DNA of 64,000 bases from contig NZ_CP162005.1 of assembly GCF_040822065.1 (NCBI RefSeq), positions 3,968,001 through 4,032,000 on the forward strand, in the 5' to 3' direction. Below are positions 34,383-44,041 of this stretch, one piece after another (within the stretch, counting starts at the first letter, position 1; each line of letters begins with the position of its first letter). A program made the position numbers and the translations under genes. Below the pieces are notes generated by a model. It was given only the letters and a program-made list of their open reading frames with translations. It was not told the origin of the DNA and made no database searches. The DNA is from Pedobacter sp. WC2423. GTDB lineage: Bacteria; Bacteroidota; Bacteroidia; Sphingobacteriales; Sphingobacteriaceae.

Positions 34383-35447
34383 ATGACTACAGAATCAACA
34401 ACAGAAGCGACAATTGAACCTAAAAAGAAAAGTAAAGTTGTCCCTATAATATTAGCTGTGCTAATCGTTATAGGCGCCGTATTTGGCGTGAAAGAATATA
34501 TGTACTACAGCAAACACGTAGATACCGATGATGCCCAGATTGATGGCGATATCAGCCCGGTAGTTGCACGTGTTGGCGGGTATGTCAATGAGATCAAATT
34601 TGAAGAAAACACTAAAGTTACTGAAGGCCAGGTATTAGTATCCTTAGACGACAGGGACTATAAATTGAAATTGGAACAAGCAATGGCAGGTCAGAAAGGT
34701 GCCGATGCTGGTGTTGGTGTTTCACAAGCTCAGATCGTTGCCACTTCAGCAAATACAGGAACTGCTAAAGCCAATATCGAATCTGCTAAAGTAAAATTAT
34801 GGCAGGCACAAAAAGATTTTGACCGTTATGCGAACCTGATTAAAGACGGGTCAATCACTCAACAGCAATTTGACCAGGCTAAAGCAACAAGAGATGTTGC
34901 ACAGGCTACTTATAATGCGGCAAAAGATCAATATACAGTTGCCCTTAAACAAATCGGTACGACAAAATCTCAGCTTGCAGTAAGCAGTAATGGTGTATCT
35001 CAACGTCAATCTGATGTTGACTTTGCCAAATTGCAATTATCTTATACGGAGATTAAAGCCCCTGCAACAGGTATCGTTTCTAAGAAAAGTATCCAAAAAG
35101 GTCAGTTAGTTCAGGCAGGACAGTCTTTATTCTCTATTGTGAATGAAAACAGCCTGTATGTAACTGCAAACTTTAAAGAAACACAATTAGAAGAAATCCG
35201 CGCTGGTTTGAAAGTGGAAGTTGAAGTTGATGCTTTCCCGGATCAGAAAATCCCAGGTGAAGTTTATAACTTCTCTCCTGTTACAGGAGCAAAAGGTTCT
35301 CTTCTTCCTCCAGACAATGCAACAGGTAACTTTGTAAAAGTTGTTCAGCGTGTCCCTGTTAAAATTAAACTTAAGGCCTCAAAAGAAATGCTGGAAAAAT
35401 TACGTCCGGGTATGAGTGTTAAAGTTTCTGTAACTACAAAAGACTAA
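34383..35447 (+). CDS. HlyD family efflux adaptor (EmrA type)
   Basis: A 354-residue membrane-fusion protein: cytosolic start, one helix (about 19-38, VVPIILAVLIVIGAVFGV), a biotinyl-lipoyl-like domain (DTDDAQIDGDISPVVARVGGYV, typical of EmrA), an alpha-hairpin (about 95-215) and a beta-barrel. It links the MFS pump in the inner membrane to the TolC-like duct. The spacing to the pump gene is 4 bases. Confidence 0.93.
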   Translation: MTTESTTEATIEPKKKSKVVPIILAVLIVIGAVFGVKEYMYYSKHVDTDDAQIDGDISPVVARVGGYVNEIKFEENTKVTEGQVLVSLDDRDYKLKLEQAMAGQKGADAGVGVSQAQIVATSANTGTAKANIESAKVKLWQAQKDFDRYANLIKDGSITQQQFDQAKATRDVAQATYNAAKDQYTVALKQIGTTKSQLAVSSNGVSQRQSDVDFAKLQLSYTEIKAPATGIVSKKSIQKGQLVQAGQSLFSIVNENSLYVTANFKETQLEEIRAGLKVEVEVDAFPDQKIPGEVYNFSPVTGAKGSLLPPDNATGNFVKVVQRVPVKIKLKASKEMLEKLRPGMSVKVSVTTKD

Positions 35448-35451
35448 AAAA

Positions 35452-36999
35452 ATGGCCGAGTATGGTTTTAAAAAATGGATAATCACGTTTACAGTGATCA
35501 CAGCTTCGTTACTGGAGCTGATTGATACCACTATTGTAAACGTGGCTTTACCACAAATTCAGGGTAACCTGGGTGCGACTCTCGAGGATGTCGCCTGGTT
35601 ATCAACCGGATATGCCGTTGCGAATGTAATTGTCCTGCCCATGTCGGGTTGGCTGGGCAGTCGTTTCGGGCGTAAAAATTATTTTCTGACTTCCATCATT
35701 GTCTTTACGATAGCATCATTTTTATGCGGTAATGCAACCACACTGGAAGAACTTATCTTATTCCGTATCCTTCAGGGGATTGCCGGAGGGGGATTGATCT
35801 CTACTGCACAGTCTATTCTGATTGAAACCTGGCCGCGTGAAGATATAGGTATAGCCACCGCACTCTTTGGATTAGGTGCCGTAGTAGGCCCGACTGTGGG
35901 CCCGACTATCGGGGGTTATATTCTGGACATCAGTTCATGGCCGTGGATCTTTTACGTGAATATTCCCGTCGGAATTCTCGCCGCGTACTGTACAATAACC
36001 TATATAAAGGCCACTCCGAAGGATGGAAAGGGACTACCTGTCGATTGGTGGGGTATCGCATTACTGGCAATTGCAGTAGGTAGTTTACAAACTGTACTGG
36101 AAAAAGGAGAAAGTGAAGACTGGTTCGCAACACCTTATATTATTGCGTTATCGGTAGCATCAGCAATTGGTTTATTGCTGTTTATCTGGAGGGAGATGTC
36201 TACAGACCACCCTATTGTAAACTTCAAGATTATGCGTCACCGAAGTTTCTCTATTGGTATGGTGACCTCGTTTATTTTGGGTTTCGGGTTATACGGATCT
36301 GTATTCGTGTTTCCGGTTTTCTGTCAGAATCTATTAGGTTTTTCCGCATTACAAACCGGAGAGCTGTTATTCCCAGGTGGAATTTGTACCATCATGATGA
36401 TGCCCTTTATTGGTATATTCCTTAAAAAAGGAATCCCTGCTCAGTTTATGGCTACAATCGGGATGTTCCTGTTCTTTGTTTTCTGTAATATGCTGAGCAA
36501 ATCCACGCTTTCTTCGGGAACGAATGATTTCTTCCTGCCACTGGTCATCAGAGGTATTGGAATGGCACTATTGTTTGTTCCGTTAACGACTCTGGCTATT
36601 CAGGATCTTAAAGGTGCAGAAATTGGTCAGGGTTCGGGATTGAACAATATGATGAGACAACTGGGCGGATCATTTGGTATCGCAGCTTTAACAACTTTAA
36701 TCCACACCCGCCAGGGATTCCACAGAAGCACATTGCTGGCTAATGTCAACGAGTATAATCCTGCATTTACAGACAGAATGAATGCTTTTATTCATAATTT
36801 TATGTCTAAAGGCTACAGTATGCTGGATGCTAAAGTAATGGCTATCAAAGCAATTGATGGTACAGTAACCAAACAATCATTATTACTGACTTACAGTGAT
36901 GCTTACTGGTTAGTAGGACTGGTTTTATTGTGTTCTATACCACTGCTTTATTTGCAGAAATTCAAGAAAAACGTCGACATCCCTGTTGACGTTCACTAA
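35452..36999 (+). CDS. DHA2 family MFS drug exporter (EmrB type)
   Basis: A 515-residue pump with about 14 membrane helices. Motif A is GWLGSRFGRKNYF and motif C is GLGAVVGPTVGPTIGGYI; the first helix carries LLELIDTTIVNVALPQI as in EmrB. It is a proton-driven exporter of hydrophobic toxicants, acting with the EmrA-like and TolC-like proteins encoded upstream. The actual substrates are unknown. A strong terminator follows the operon. Confidence 0.94.
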   Translation: MAEYGFKKWIITFTVITASLLELIDTTIVNVALPQIQGNLGATLEDVAWLSTGYAVANVIVLPMSGWLGSRFGRKNYFLTSIIVFTIASFLCGNATTLEELILFRILQGIAGGGLISTAQSILIETWPREDIGIATALFGLGAVVGPTVGPTIGGYILDISSWPWIFYVNIPVGILAAYCTITYIKATPKDGKGLPVDWWGIALLAIAVGSLQTVLEKGESEDWFATPYIIALSVASAIGLLLFIWREMSTDHPIVNFKIMRHRSFSIGMVTSFILGFGLYGSVFVFPVFCQNLLGFSALQTGELLFPGGICTIMMMPFIGIFLKKGIPAQFMATIGMFLFFVFCNMLSKSTLSSGTNDFFLPLVIRGIGMALLFVPLTTLAIQDLKGAEIGQGSGLNNMMRQLGGSFGIAALTTLIHTRQGFHRSTLLANVNEYNPAFTDRMNAFIHNFMSKGYSMLDAKVMAIKAIDGTVTKQSLLLTYSDAYWLVGLVLLCSIPLLYLQKFKKNVDIPVDVH

Positions 37000-37004
37000 A
37001 ATAA

Positions 37005-37035
37005 AAACAGGCTGTCCGGAAAAGACAGCCTGTTT
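37005..37035 (+). terminator. terminator of the EmrAB-type operon
   Basis: Perfect 12-bp arms (37005-37016, 37024-37035) with a 7-base loop, followed by T-rich sequence, directly after the MFS stop. Confidence 0.82.
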
Positions 37036-37223
37036 CATTTTACAAAAAAATACAATGTCGCTACACACAACGAATGCTTATACTTTTAAAAGAGTTAAAA
37101 AACCTTAATGAAAGCAATTTATAGTATTTGTCATTAAAAAGCAAACAAAATTTATTAACATTATTCTATAGATCTTCCCGTCATTATTTTGTAGCTTAAG
37201 CTCCCAAAAAGAACCCTTTTGTT

Positions 37224-39812
37224 ATGACGCAGAAACTAAGAGTTACAGGGCCAAGAGAATCCATTTTTAACAACGAAGTTGTCTCCAGATTCGAACTTTA
37301 CAACAGCCTGTTTCTAACCCTCCCATTTTATAAAATCAAGGATACTGGTACATTGCTGCCACTTTTTATTAAACACTGCGAAGATGGTGTCAAGAATCTC
37401 AAGACTCCTGCTGAAATTATTAAGAGCTTTTTTGAGCGGTATACCCAAACCACAGATGCTAAGGATATTATAGATTTACTGTTCCGTTTTATTCAATATA
37501 TTGAACGTCAGGTTGTATTATTTGACGCTGTTGAAGATGCATCATTTACCAAATTAAACACAGCGGAAGACCATAGTTCATTGCGGTCTATGTTGAAAAA
37601 AAGCGAATTCAATGCAGAACTTCATGATAAAATAGCCAAACTGATCGAAGATTTTTCACTTCGCCTGGTACTCACCGCACATCCGACACAGTTTTATCCG
37701 GGTAGTGTGCTCTCTATCATTAACGATCTGACTGCGGCAATTAAGATCAATGATATTGTGACCATTAACCAGTTGTTACAGCAATTAGGTAAAACTCCGT
37801 TTTTCAATAAGAAATCTCCCACACCGGTTGATGAAGCCCTAAGCTTAAGCTGGTACCTGGAGAATGTTTTTTACTTCGCCGCGGCCAATATACAGTCAGA
37901 AATAGAAAGCAGTCTTGAAGAATTTAATATCCCTTCAAAAAAAGCAATAGAACTTGGTTTCTGGCCAGGCGGAGACCGTGATGGTAATCCGAATGTGCAC
38001 GCACAGGATACCATACAGGTTTCAAAGATGCTTCGCCAAATCCTTTTCCGCTGTTATTACAGAGATTTCAGGAAACTGAAACGAAGAATTACTTTCAGAG
38101 GAGTAGAAGAAACAGTTTATAAAGTTCAGGATGTACTCTATAAAAATGCCTTTGACACTAATATTGAACCGACCAACATTTCAGATTTCCTGGTAGAGAA
38201 CCTGAATCAGATTAAAGATACCCTGATCGAATTCCATGATGGCCTGTTTGCAGACCTGGTAGACGATCTGATACGTAAAGTTGAACTTTTCGGAAGTCAT
38301 TTTGCCTCTCTTGACATCAGACAGGATAGCAGAGTACTTCGTAGTGTCCATGCTTATTGCAGACAATTCAAACCTATTATTTCTCTTTTCCCTGAAAACT
38401 TTGATGAGTTAGGAGAAGAAGAAAAAATAGAATTGCTGTCTTTCAAAACCGCAAAAGTAAATTATTCGGGCGATGCAGATTCCCTGACTACTGATACCCT
38501 GCAAACCATTGCGGAGATCAGACAGATTCAGCAGCAAAATGGAGAACTGGCCTGTCACCGTTATATTATCAGCAATTGCCAGCAGGCCAGCGATATCCTT
38601 CAGCTGATGGAATTGTTTCTATGGAACGGATGGGATGAAAAAGAACTGACTATAGACTTTGTACCGCTGTTTGAAACGGTAAGTGACCTGGAAGGTGCTT
38701 CACAAATCATGGAACGTCTGTATACGCATCCATTTTACAGAAAACATCTGGAAAGCAGAGGGAATAAACAAGACATTATGCTTGGTTTCTCAGATAGCAC
38801 TAAAGATGGTGGTTACCTGATGGCCAACTGGTCTATTTTTAACGCCAAGGTGGCCTTAACTGCAACTTCGGTAGCCCATAACATACATCTGGCCTTTTTT
38901 GATGGCCGCGGGGGCCCTCCATCGAGAGGTGGAGGCAAAACTCACCGCTTTTACGCTTCTATGGGGAAAGAAATTGCCAATAAAAATATACAACTGACTA
39001 TCCAGGGACAAACGATCAGTTCACAATACGGCTCTATTGATAGTGCGGAGTTTAATATGGAGCAATTAATTAATGCAGGTATCTCGTCCGGCCTAAAAGA
39101 AAAACACAATATCTTACTGGATTCACCCCACAAGGACATCTTAAATGTAATGGCAAAGGATAGTTTTGATGCTTTTGTTGCTTTACGTAAACACCCTTTG
39201 TTTTTAAATTATCTGGAACGCTTCTCTCCACTGAGCTTATTGTCTAAAATTACAATCAGCAGCAGGCCTGTCAAAAGAAGTTCAGGTGAAAAACTACGTT
39301 TAGAAGATCTCAGGGCAATCAGTTTTGTAACTGCCTGGGGACAGCTGAAACAGAATATACCAGGTTTTTATGGAATAGGTACCGCTTTAAAGAACCAGGA
39401 AGCTTCAGGAAACTGGGATAAGATCTGCAAAACCTACCAGGAATCCGGTTATTTTAAAACTATCATAGACAACGGAATGATGTCGATGAGTAAAACAGAC
39501 TTCTCTATTACTGCACATTTCGCCAAAGATCCTGAATTCGGTGATTTCTGGAAAATGCTCCGTGATGAGTATGAAAGCTCCAAAGAAATGCTGTTAAAAT
39601 TAGCAGGACATACTACGCTGATGGAAAACTACCCTGTAGAAAAAAGATCGATTGCAGTCAGAGAGAAGATTGTACTTCCTTTAGTATTGATCCAGCATTT
39701 TGCTTTAGAGAACTTACAGCATGAACTGGATGATGAACAACTTGAATCTTATGAAAAACTGGCCATCAGAACCGTTTACGGGATAGTAAATGCAGGTAGA
39801 AACTCTGCATAG
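37224..39812 (+). CDS. ppc: phosphoenolpyruvate carboxylase
   Basis: An 862-residue enzyme that carboxylates PEP to oxaloacetate, refilling the TCA cycle. Catalytic segments are present: LVLTAHPTQFYPG (His of TAHPT), FWPGGDRDGNP, GFSDSTKDGGYLMANW and the glycine-rich loop FFDGRGGPPSRGGG, where enterobacterial enzymes have FHGRGG. The C-terminus ends NAGRNSA instead of the usual QNTG; this looks like the Bacteroidota form of the enzyme rather than a frameshift, since the frame is intact to the end. It has about 220 bases of leader from the previous operon and a terminator behind it. Confidence 0.94.
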   Translation: MTQKLRVTGPRESIFNNEVVSRFELYNSLFLTLPFYKIKDTGTLLPLFIKHCEDGVKNLKTPAEIIKSFFERYTQTTDAKDIIDLLFRFIQYIERQVVLFDAVEDASFTKLNTAEDHSSLRSMLKKSEFNAELHDKIAKLIEDFSLRLVLTAHPTQFYPGSVLSIINDLTAAIKINDIVTINQLLQQLGKTPFFNKKSPTPVDEALSLSWYLENVFYFAAANIQSEIESSLEEFNIPSKKAIELGFWPGGDRDGNPNVHAQDTIQVSKMLRQILFRCYYRDFRKLKRRITFRGVEETVYKVQDVLYKNAFDTNIEPTNISDFLVENLNQIKDTLIEFHDGLFADLVDDLIRKVELFGSHFASLDIRQDSRVLRSVHAYCRQFKPIISLFPENFDELGEEEKIELLSFKTAKVNYSGDADSLTTDTLQTIAEIRQIQQQNGELACHRYIISNCQQASDILQLMELFLWNGWDEKELTIDFVPLFETVSDLEGASQIMERLYTHPFYRKHLESRGNKQDIMLGFSDSTKDGGYLMANWSIFNAKVALTATSVAHNIHLAFFDGRGGPPSRGGGKTHRFYASMGKEIANKNIQLTIQGQTISSQYGSIDSAEFNMEQLINAGISSGLKEKHNILLDSPHKDILNVMAKDSFDAFVALRKHPLFLNYLERFSPLSLLSKITISSRPVKRSSGEKLRLEDLRAISFVTAWGQLKQNIPGFYGIGTALKNQEASGNWDKICKTYQESGYFKTIIDNGMMSMSKTDFSITAHFAKDPEFGDFWKMLRDEYESSKEMLLKLAGHTTLMENYPVEKRSIAVREKIVLPLVLIQHFALENLQHELDDEQLESYEKLAIRTVYGIVNAGRNSA

Positions 39813-39828
39813 CTATTTATTATAATTC

Positions 39829-39866
39829 AAAGGAGGCGTTCCTGTTTAGGGACGCCTCCTTTTTTA
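39829..39866. terminator. bidirectional terminator between ppc and the RND gene
   Basis: Arms of about 13 bases with a GGAGGCG/CGCCTCC core, a short loop and T6 edge, between convergent stops. Confidence 0.85.
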
Positions 39867-39881
39867 TGGTCATTCATCTTC

Positions 39882-42800
39882 TTATTCTTCCACTGGATTT
39901 TGCTCTTCAACCTCAATTACCGGAGGGATCAGCTCGTAAATAATCGGTGTAACAATCCTCGACAATAAAGTCGAACTGATCAACCCGCCTATCAAAACAA
40001 TGGCTAAAGGTGCAATCAATGGATTAGTAGAAATTGCGATCGGTATCAACCCACCAATTGCAGTCAGCGAAGTTAATACGATAGGTAAAAACCTGACTTC
40101 ACCAGCTTCCCGGATCGCTTCTTGTAAACCTTTCCCTTGCTTTCTGAGCTGATTGGTGAAATCTACCAGCAGAATCGTGTTTTTTACCTCTATCCCTGCC
40201 AGCGCAATCAAACCTATAATAGCTACGAAAGAAAGTGAATTTCCTGTTATCCATAAGGCTACCGCAGCTCCTACCACCCCCAAAGGAATAACAGATAAAA
40301 CAATGAGCGTACTTTTAAACGTTTTGAATAACAGGATCAGCACTGCAATAAATAAGAACACAGTGACCAGAATGATGTTCAGGAATCCACCAAAGGAGTT
40401 GTTCCTGGATTCTACTTCACCACCCATTTCATAACTATAGCCAGCTGGCAAATGAACCTTATCCATTTTAAGGATAACGTCATCAATAACCCGGTTAACC
40501 AAAAAACCATCCCTGACATTGGCCTGTACAGAGACTACACGTTTCTTTTCCTGGTGATTAATCACTGCCTGTGAAGCTTCCAGTTTCAAATCTGCCACCT
40601 GGTTCATCGGCAAAGCATTTCCTTTTGCATTGTCAACATACAAATTCCGGAAAGCGTCCATGCCTGGCCTTCCTTCTTTGGTACGTGTCAGCAGTACACC
40701 GTAGCCGTTTTTGTTATCATTGTTATAAAAGGTTCCCATATTTAACCCGGTAACCGCCAATCTTGCTATCTGATCAATATTTATGGTGGAAACTCCTAAT
40801 AATTGTGCTTTTTCTTTATTGACAACTACACGGATATCACTTTTAAGTAAGCTTACAGGATTTCTGACATACATTGTACCTGGTGATTCCTTCAATAACT
40901 TTTCTACTTTGATAGAAAGCAGACGCAGCGTATCCAGGTTATCTCCGAATAAACGAATCTCAACCGGCGCAATTACAGGCGGTCCCTGCTCAAAATTCTT
41001 CACTTCGACCTTTGCACCCGGATAATGTGCCCAACGCTTCTGTAGCTTCTGAATCAGCTTTAATTTGGCATCAGGAGAAGTATCCTCGTCCAGTTGTACA
41101 AATAGCTGCGCAAAATCGCTGCGGTCGTTCTCTGGTATAATATTATAGTAGATCCTCGGATTGCCCTTTCCTACATTAGAAGAGTAATATTTTACTTCAG
41201 ATTCCTGCTTTAATTCCTTTTCAATAGCCTTGGCGACCCCATCAGTATAAGACAAATTAGTTTGATTTGGCGTAGTGATATTCACCAGGAATTGTGGTTT
41301 TTCTGACGCAGGAAACAAGCTGAATCCAATCACTTTGAAAAGAAATACAGAAGTTGCGAAAAGTACAAACGCGATCGAAATGGTTAACAAAGGTCTTTGC
41401 AACGCTTTATCCAATAAACGTGCATAACTGCCATGAATCAATCTTTTCAGCCCACGCATCAACATATTTCCTTCTGGATTCCCAACGTGAGTTTTCAATA
41501 ACCTGCTGGATAAGAAAGGGATAATCGTTAAAGAAACCAACATTGATGCCAGTACCGAAAAAATAACTGCCAGTGGCAGCGATCTGATAAAATCGCCAGA
41601 ACCTTCTGGTAAAAATACCAGTGGCATAAAGGCTATAATCAAAGTAATAGTACAACCCACTACGGCCATACCGATCTGTTTAGTCGCTTTTAAAGTGGCA
41701 TCCAAACGGCTGTGCCCTTCCAGCATCCACCTTTCAATATTCTCCACAACGACAATACTATCATCCACCAGGAGCCCCAATGCAACTACCAGTCCGACAA
41801 TACTAAGCTGATTCAGGTTGAAACCAAACAACTGTAATAAAACAATCCCGATAGCCAGCGAAAGCGGTATTGAAATCATCACAATAATTGCCGGACGCAT
41901 CCCTAGTGGCAATAAAGTGACTGCAACTAGTAAAATCGCAATTATAAAATCATGTCCTAAACCTGTCAACCTTCTATTTACATTATCTGCCTGGTCAAAA
42001 TTCTGTACCAAATCAATATTAGCAGGTAATGTCTTTTTAAAATTTGCCAGCACCGGCTGATAAGCCTTCTGCGTTTTACTAATATTCTCTCCTTCTTTTT
42101 GAGCAGCAGTTATAAATAAACTCCGGTGTCCGTTTAAACGCGTAATATGCTTATCTTCTTCATATCCGTAATAAACCCGGGCAATATTCTTTAAGATTAT
42201 ATTTTTCCCGCCTGCCGCATAAACAATCGTATGCTGAACTGCATCTAAGGTTCTGTATTCATTGGTTACAATGTTAAAAGTCTGGTGAGCAGCATCAATA
42301 CTTCCGCCCGGTATACTTGCCATTTCACTCTGAAGGCTATTTTTCACAGCACCAACCGGAAGATTCATCTGTGCCATTTTTTCCAGGTCAAGCTCTATCC
42401 TAACCTGCTGTCTTGGCAAACCGAAAATGGATACTTTCTTTAATGCAGCTACCTTTTCCAGTTCATCCTGAAGCTTTTCTGCATAATATTGCATCTTGCT
42501 GCGCGGCGCATTCTCTGAAACCAGTGCAACCTGCAATACATTCACATCTGAAGGTTGTTGTTTCTGTACTTCTATGCTATAAATATCAGCCGGTAATTCA
42601 CTTCTTTTGCTGTTAACCTCTCTTACAATTTCCTGATATTTTCCTTCAACACTGCTGCTATACTTATATTCTACTCGTAAAACGGCCACTCCGTTAGAGA
42701 TACTCGTTCGGATTCTTTTGATATCATCCAATCCCGAAATAGTCTTTTCCAAAGGGGTAACCACCCGGTCTTCGATATCCCTTGGACTGGTTCCCGGATA

Positions 42801-42950
42801 AACAATAATCACAGAAAAAGCCGGTGCATGCATCTCCGGATCTTCCGATCTGGGCATACTGAGCATACTGGAAATCCCTAATACAATGATCATCAGGAAA
42901 ATCACCAGCGTAAACTGGCTGTTTTTTACAGCGTAATCTGATATTTTCAT
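39882..42950 (-). CDS. RND family efflux pump, inner-membrane transporter
   Basis: A 1022-residue AcrB/HAE1-type transporter with twelve membrane helices and two large periplasmic loops. Conserved parts include PRSEDPEMHAPAF and YPGTSPRDIEDRVV near the start and the proton-relay aspartates in helix 4 (GLLVDDSIVVVENI). The DD pair marks the hydrophobic-compound/HAE1 branch rather than the CusA metal branch. Acts with the adaptor and TolC-like proteins encoded upstream. Its start overlaps the adaptor stop by 4 bp. Substrate unknown. Confidence 0.94.
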   Translation of the reverse strand: MKISDYAVKNSQFTLVIFLMIIVLGISSMLSMPRSEDPEMHAPAFSVIIVYPGTSPRDIEDRVVTPLEKTISGLDDIKRIRTSISNGVAVLRVEYKYSSSVEGKYQEIVREVNSKRSELPADIYSIEVQKQQPSDVNVLQVALVSENAPRSKMQYYAEKLQDELEKVAALKKVSIFGLPRQQVRIELDLEKMAQMNLPVGAVKNSLQSEMASIPGGSIDAAHQTFNIVTNEYRTLDAVQHTIVYAAGGKNIILKNIARVYYGYEEDKHITRLNGHRSLFITAAQKEGENISKTQKAYQPVLANFKKTLPANIDLVQNFDQADNVNRRLTGLGHDFIIAILLVAVTLLPLGMRPAIIVMISIPLSLAIGIVLLQLFGFNLNQLSIVGLVVALGLLVDDSIVVVENIERWMLEGHSRLDATLKATKQIGMAVVGCTITLIIAFMPLVFLPEGSGDFIRSLPLAVIFSVLASMLVSLTIIPFLSSRLLKTHVGNPEGNMLMRGLKRLIHGSYARLLDKALQRPLLTISIAFVLFATSVFLFKVIGFSLFPASEKPQFLVNITTPNQTNLSYTDGVAKAIEKELKQESEVKYYSSNVGKGNPRIYYNIIPENDRSDFAQLFVQLDEDTSPDAKLKLIQKLQKRWAHYPGAKVEVKNFEQGPPVIAPVEIRLFGDNLDTLRLLSIKVEKLLKESPGTMYVRNPVSLLKSDIRVVVNKEKAQLLGVSTINIDQIARLAVTGLNMGTFYNNDNKNGYGVLLTRTKEGRPGMDAFRNLYVDNAKGNALPMNQVADLKLEASQAVINHQEKKRVVSVQANVRDGFLVNRVIDDVILKMDKVHLPAGYSYEMGGEVESRNNSFGGFLNIILVTVFLFIAVLILLFKTFKSTLIVLSVIPLGVVGAAVALWITGNSLSFVAIIGLIALAGIEVKNTILLVDFTNQLRKQGKGLQEAIREAGEVRFLPIVLTSLTAIGGLIPIAISTNPLIAPLAIVLIGGLISSTLLSRIVTPIIYELIPPVIEVEEQNPVEE

Positions 42951-44023
42951 TTCGCTACTTTTAATGGTGAATGAATACTGATCTTGCTGTTATCTGTCAA
43001 ATACGCTGATCCAGAAATAATTAATGACCCAGCATTCTCCAGCCCCTCACTAATGGTTATCGTATTTTTTTCAATTCCCGCAACCGTCACTTTTACCCTA
43101 TGTGCAGTTTTGTTATCATTGGTAATAAATACATAACCGCTGCTTCCGTCACCATCTAACAATGCCTCGTATGGTATTTGCCAGTTTCCTTTATGCTCCG
43201 CCTGTTTTGAAGGGCTTAGCGTTGCTTTTCCAAACATGCCGGCAGCAATAGCTTTTGGCGTCTGTCCTGTTAACTTAATATAAGCTGTAAACGTTCCGGT
43301 AGCTGCATCAACCCCTTCAGACTTACGGCTCACTACTCCATCCAGAACCTGTCCCGGCATAGCAGTAGTCTCTATTTTTGCCGGATCATTTAATTTCAAA
43401 ATCGCCCATTCCCTGTCGCTGATCCCTACTTTTAACTCCCATTTCCCGGATTGTGCCCCGTTGGTTTGTAATACAGCAGTACCGGAAGAAATCTGCTGGC
43501 CTACATCAGCCATCTTTTTTAAAATAAAGCCATTTTCTGGCGCATGTATCTCTGAATATTTCCTGTTAAAATCAACCTGATTGAGCTGCTGCTGAGAAAC
43601 CAGAAGCGCAGTTTTGCTATTTTGCAATTGCTCTAAAGTAGCTACGCTATCAGTGTACAAGTTTTTTGTCCGCTGATAATCACGCCTGGCCTTTTCATAA
43701 CCCAGTTGAGCTTGCTGCACTTGTGCATTAATCTCTGTGAGGTTCAAAGTTGCGAGTAATTGCCCTTTTTTGACTGCATCGCCCTCTTTAACCAGCAGAC
43801 TGTTAATAATTCCACCCGTCTTAAAAGAGAGCATGACTTCATTGTTCGTTGTAAATTGTCCGGATACCGGGATCGCGGCATTACTGCTTTCCAGGTTAAG
43901 TTTCATAACCTGAACCGGGATCGTATCGTTTCCCATTGCCGTACTGGCAACTGGTGTTGAGGTATTGCAAGCGTAAAATAACGGTACTCCCAGCAATAGC
44001 GCAGCATAATGAATAGCTTTCAT
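42947..44023 (-). CDS. RND efflux adaptor, lipoprotein (membrane fusion protein)
   Basis: A 358-residue periplasmic lipoprotein with lipobox FYACNTS (Cys near 19). It has the barrel-sandwich hybrid (GGIINSLLVKEGDAVKKGQLLATLN, about 70-95), an alpha-hairpin (about 98-155) and beta-barrel and membrane-proximal domains, the usual HlyD/AcrA layout. It joins the RND pump to the outer-membrane duct. It is coupled to the pump gene by a 4-bp overlap and follows tolC by 18 bases. Confidence 0.93.
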   Translation of the reverse strand: MKAIHYAALLLGVPLFYACNTSTPVASTAMGNDTIPVQVMKLNLESSNAAIPVSGQFTTNNEVMLSFKTGGIINSLLVKEGDAVKKGQLLATLNLTEINAQVQQAQLGYEKARRDYQRTKNLYTDSVATLEQLQNSKTALLVSQQQLNQVDFNRKYSEIHAPENGFILKKMADVGQQISSGTAVLQTNGAQSGKWELKVGISDREWAILKLNDPAKIETTAMPGQVLDGVVSRKSEGVDAATGTFTAYIKLTGQTPKAIAAGMFGKATLSPSKQAEHKGNWQIPYEALLDGDGSSGYVFITNDNKTAHRVKVTVAGIEKNTITISEGLENAGSLIISGSAYLTDNSKISIHSPLKVAK

Positions 44024-44041
44024 TTCGTTTATATTTTAATA

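Noticed and set aside
39882..42950. CusA-type metal pump, given the metal cluster further on
   Set aside because: The helix-4 DD pair and general sequence fit the HAE1 drug-type branch, and the copper-like genes are 9 kb away.
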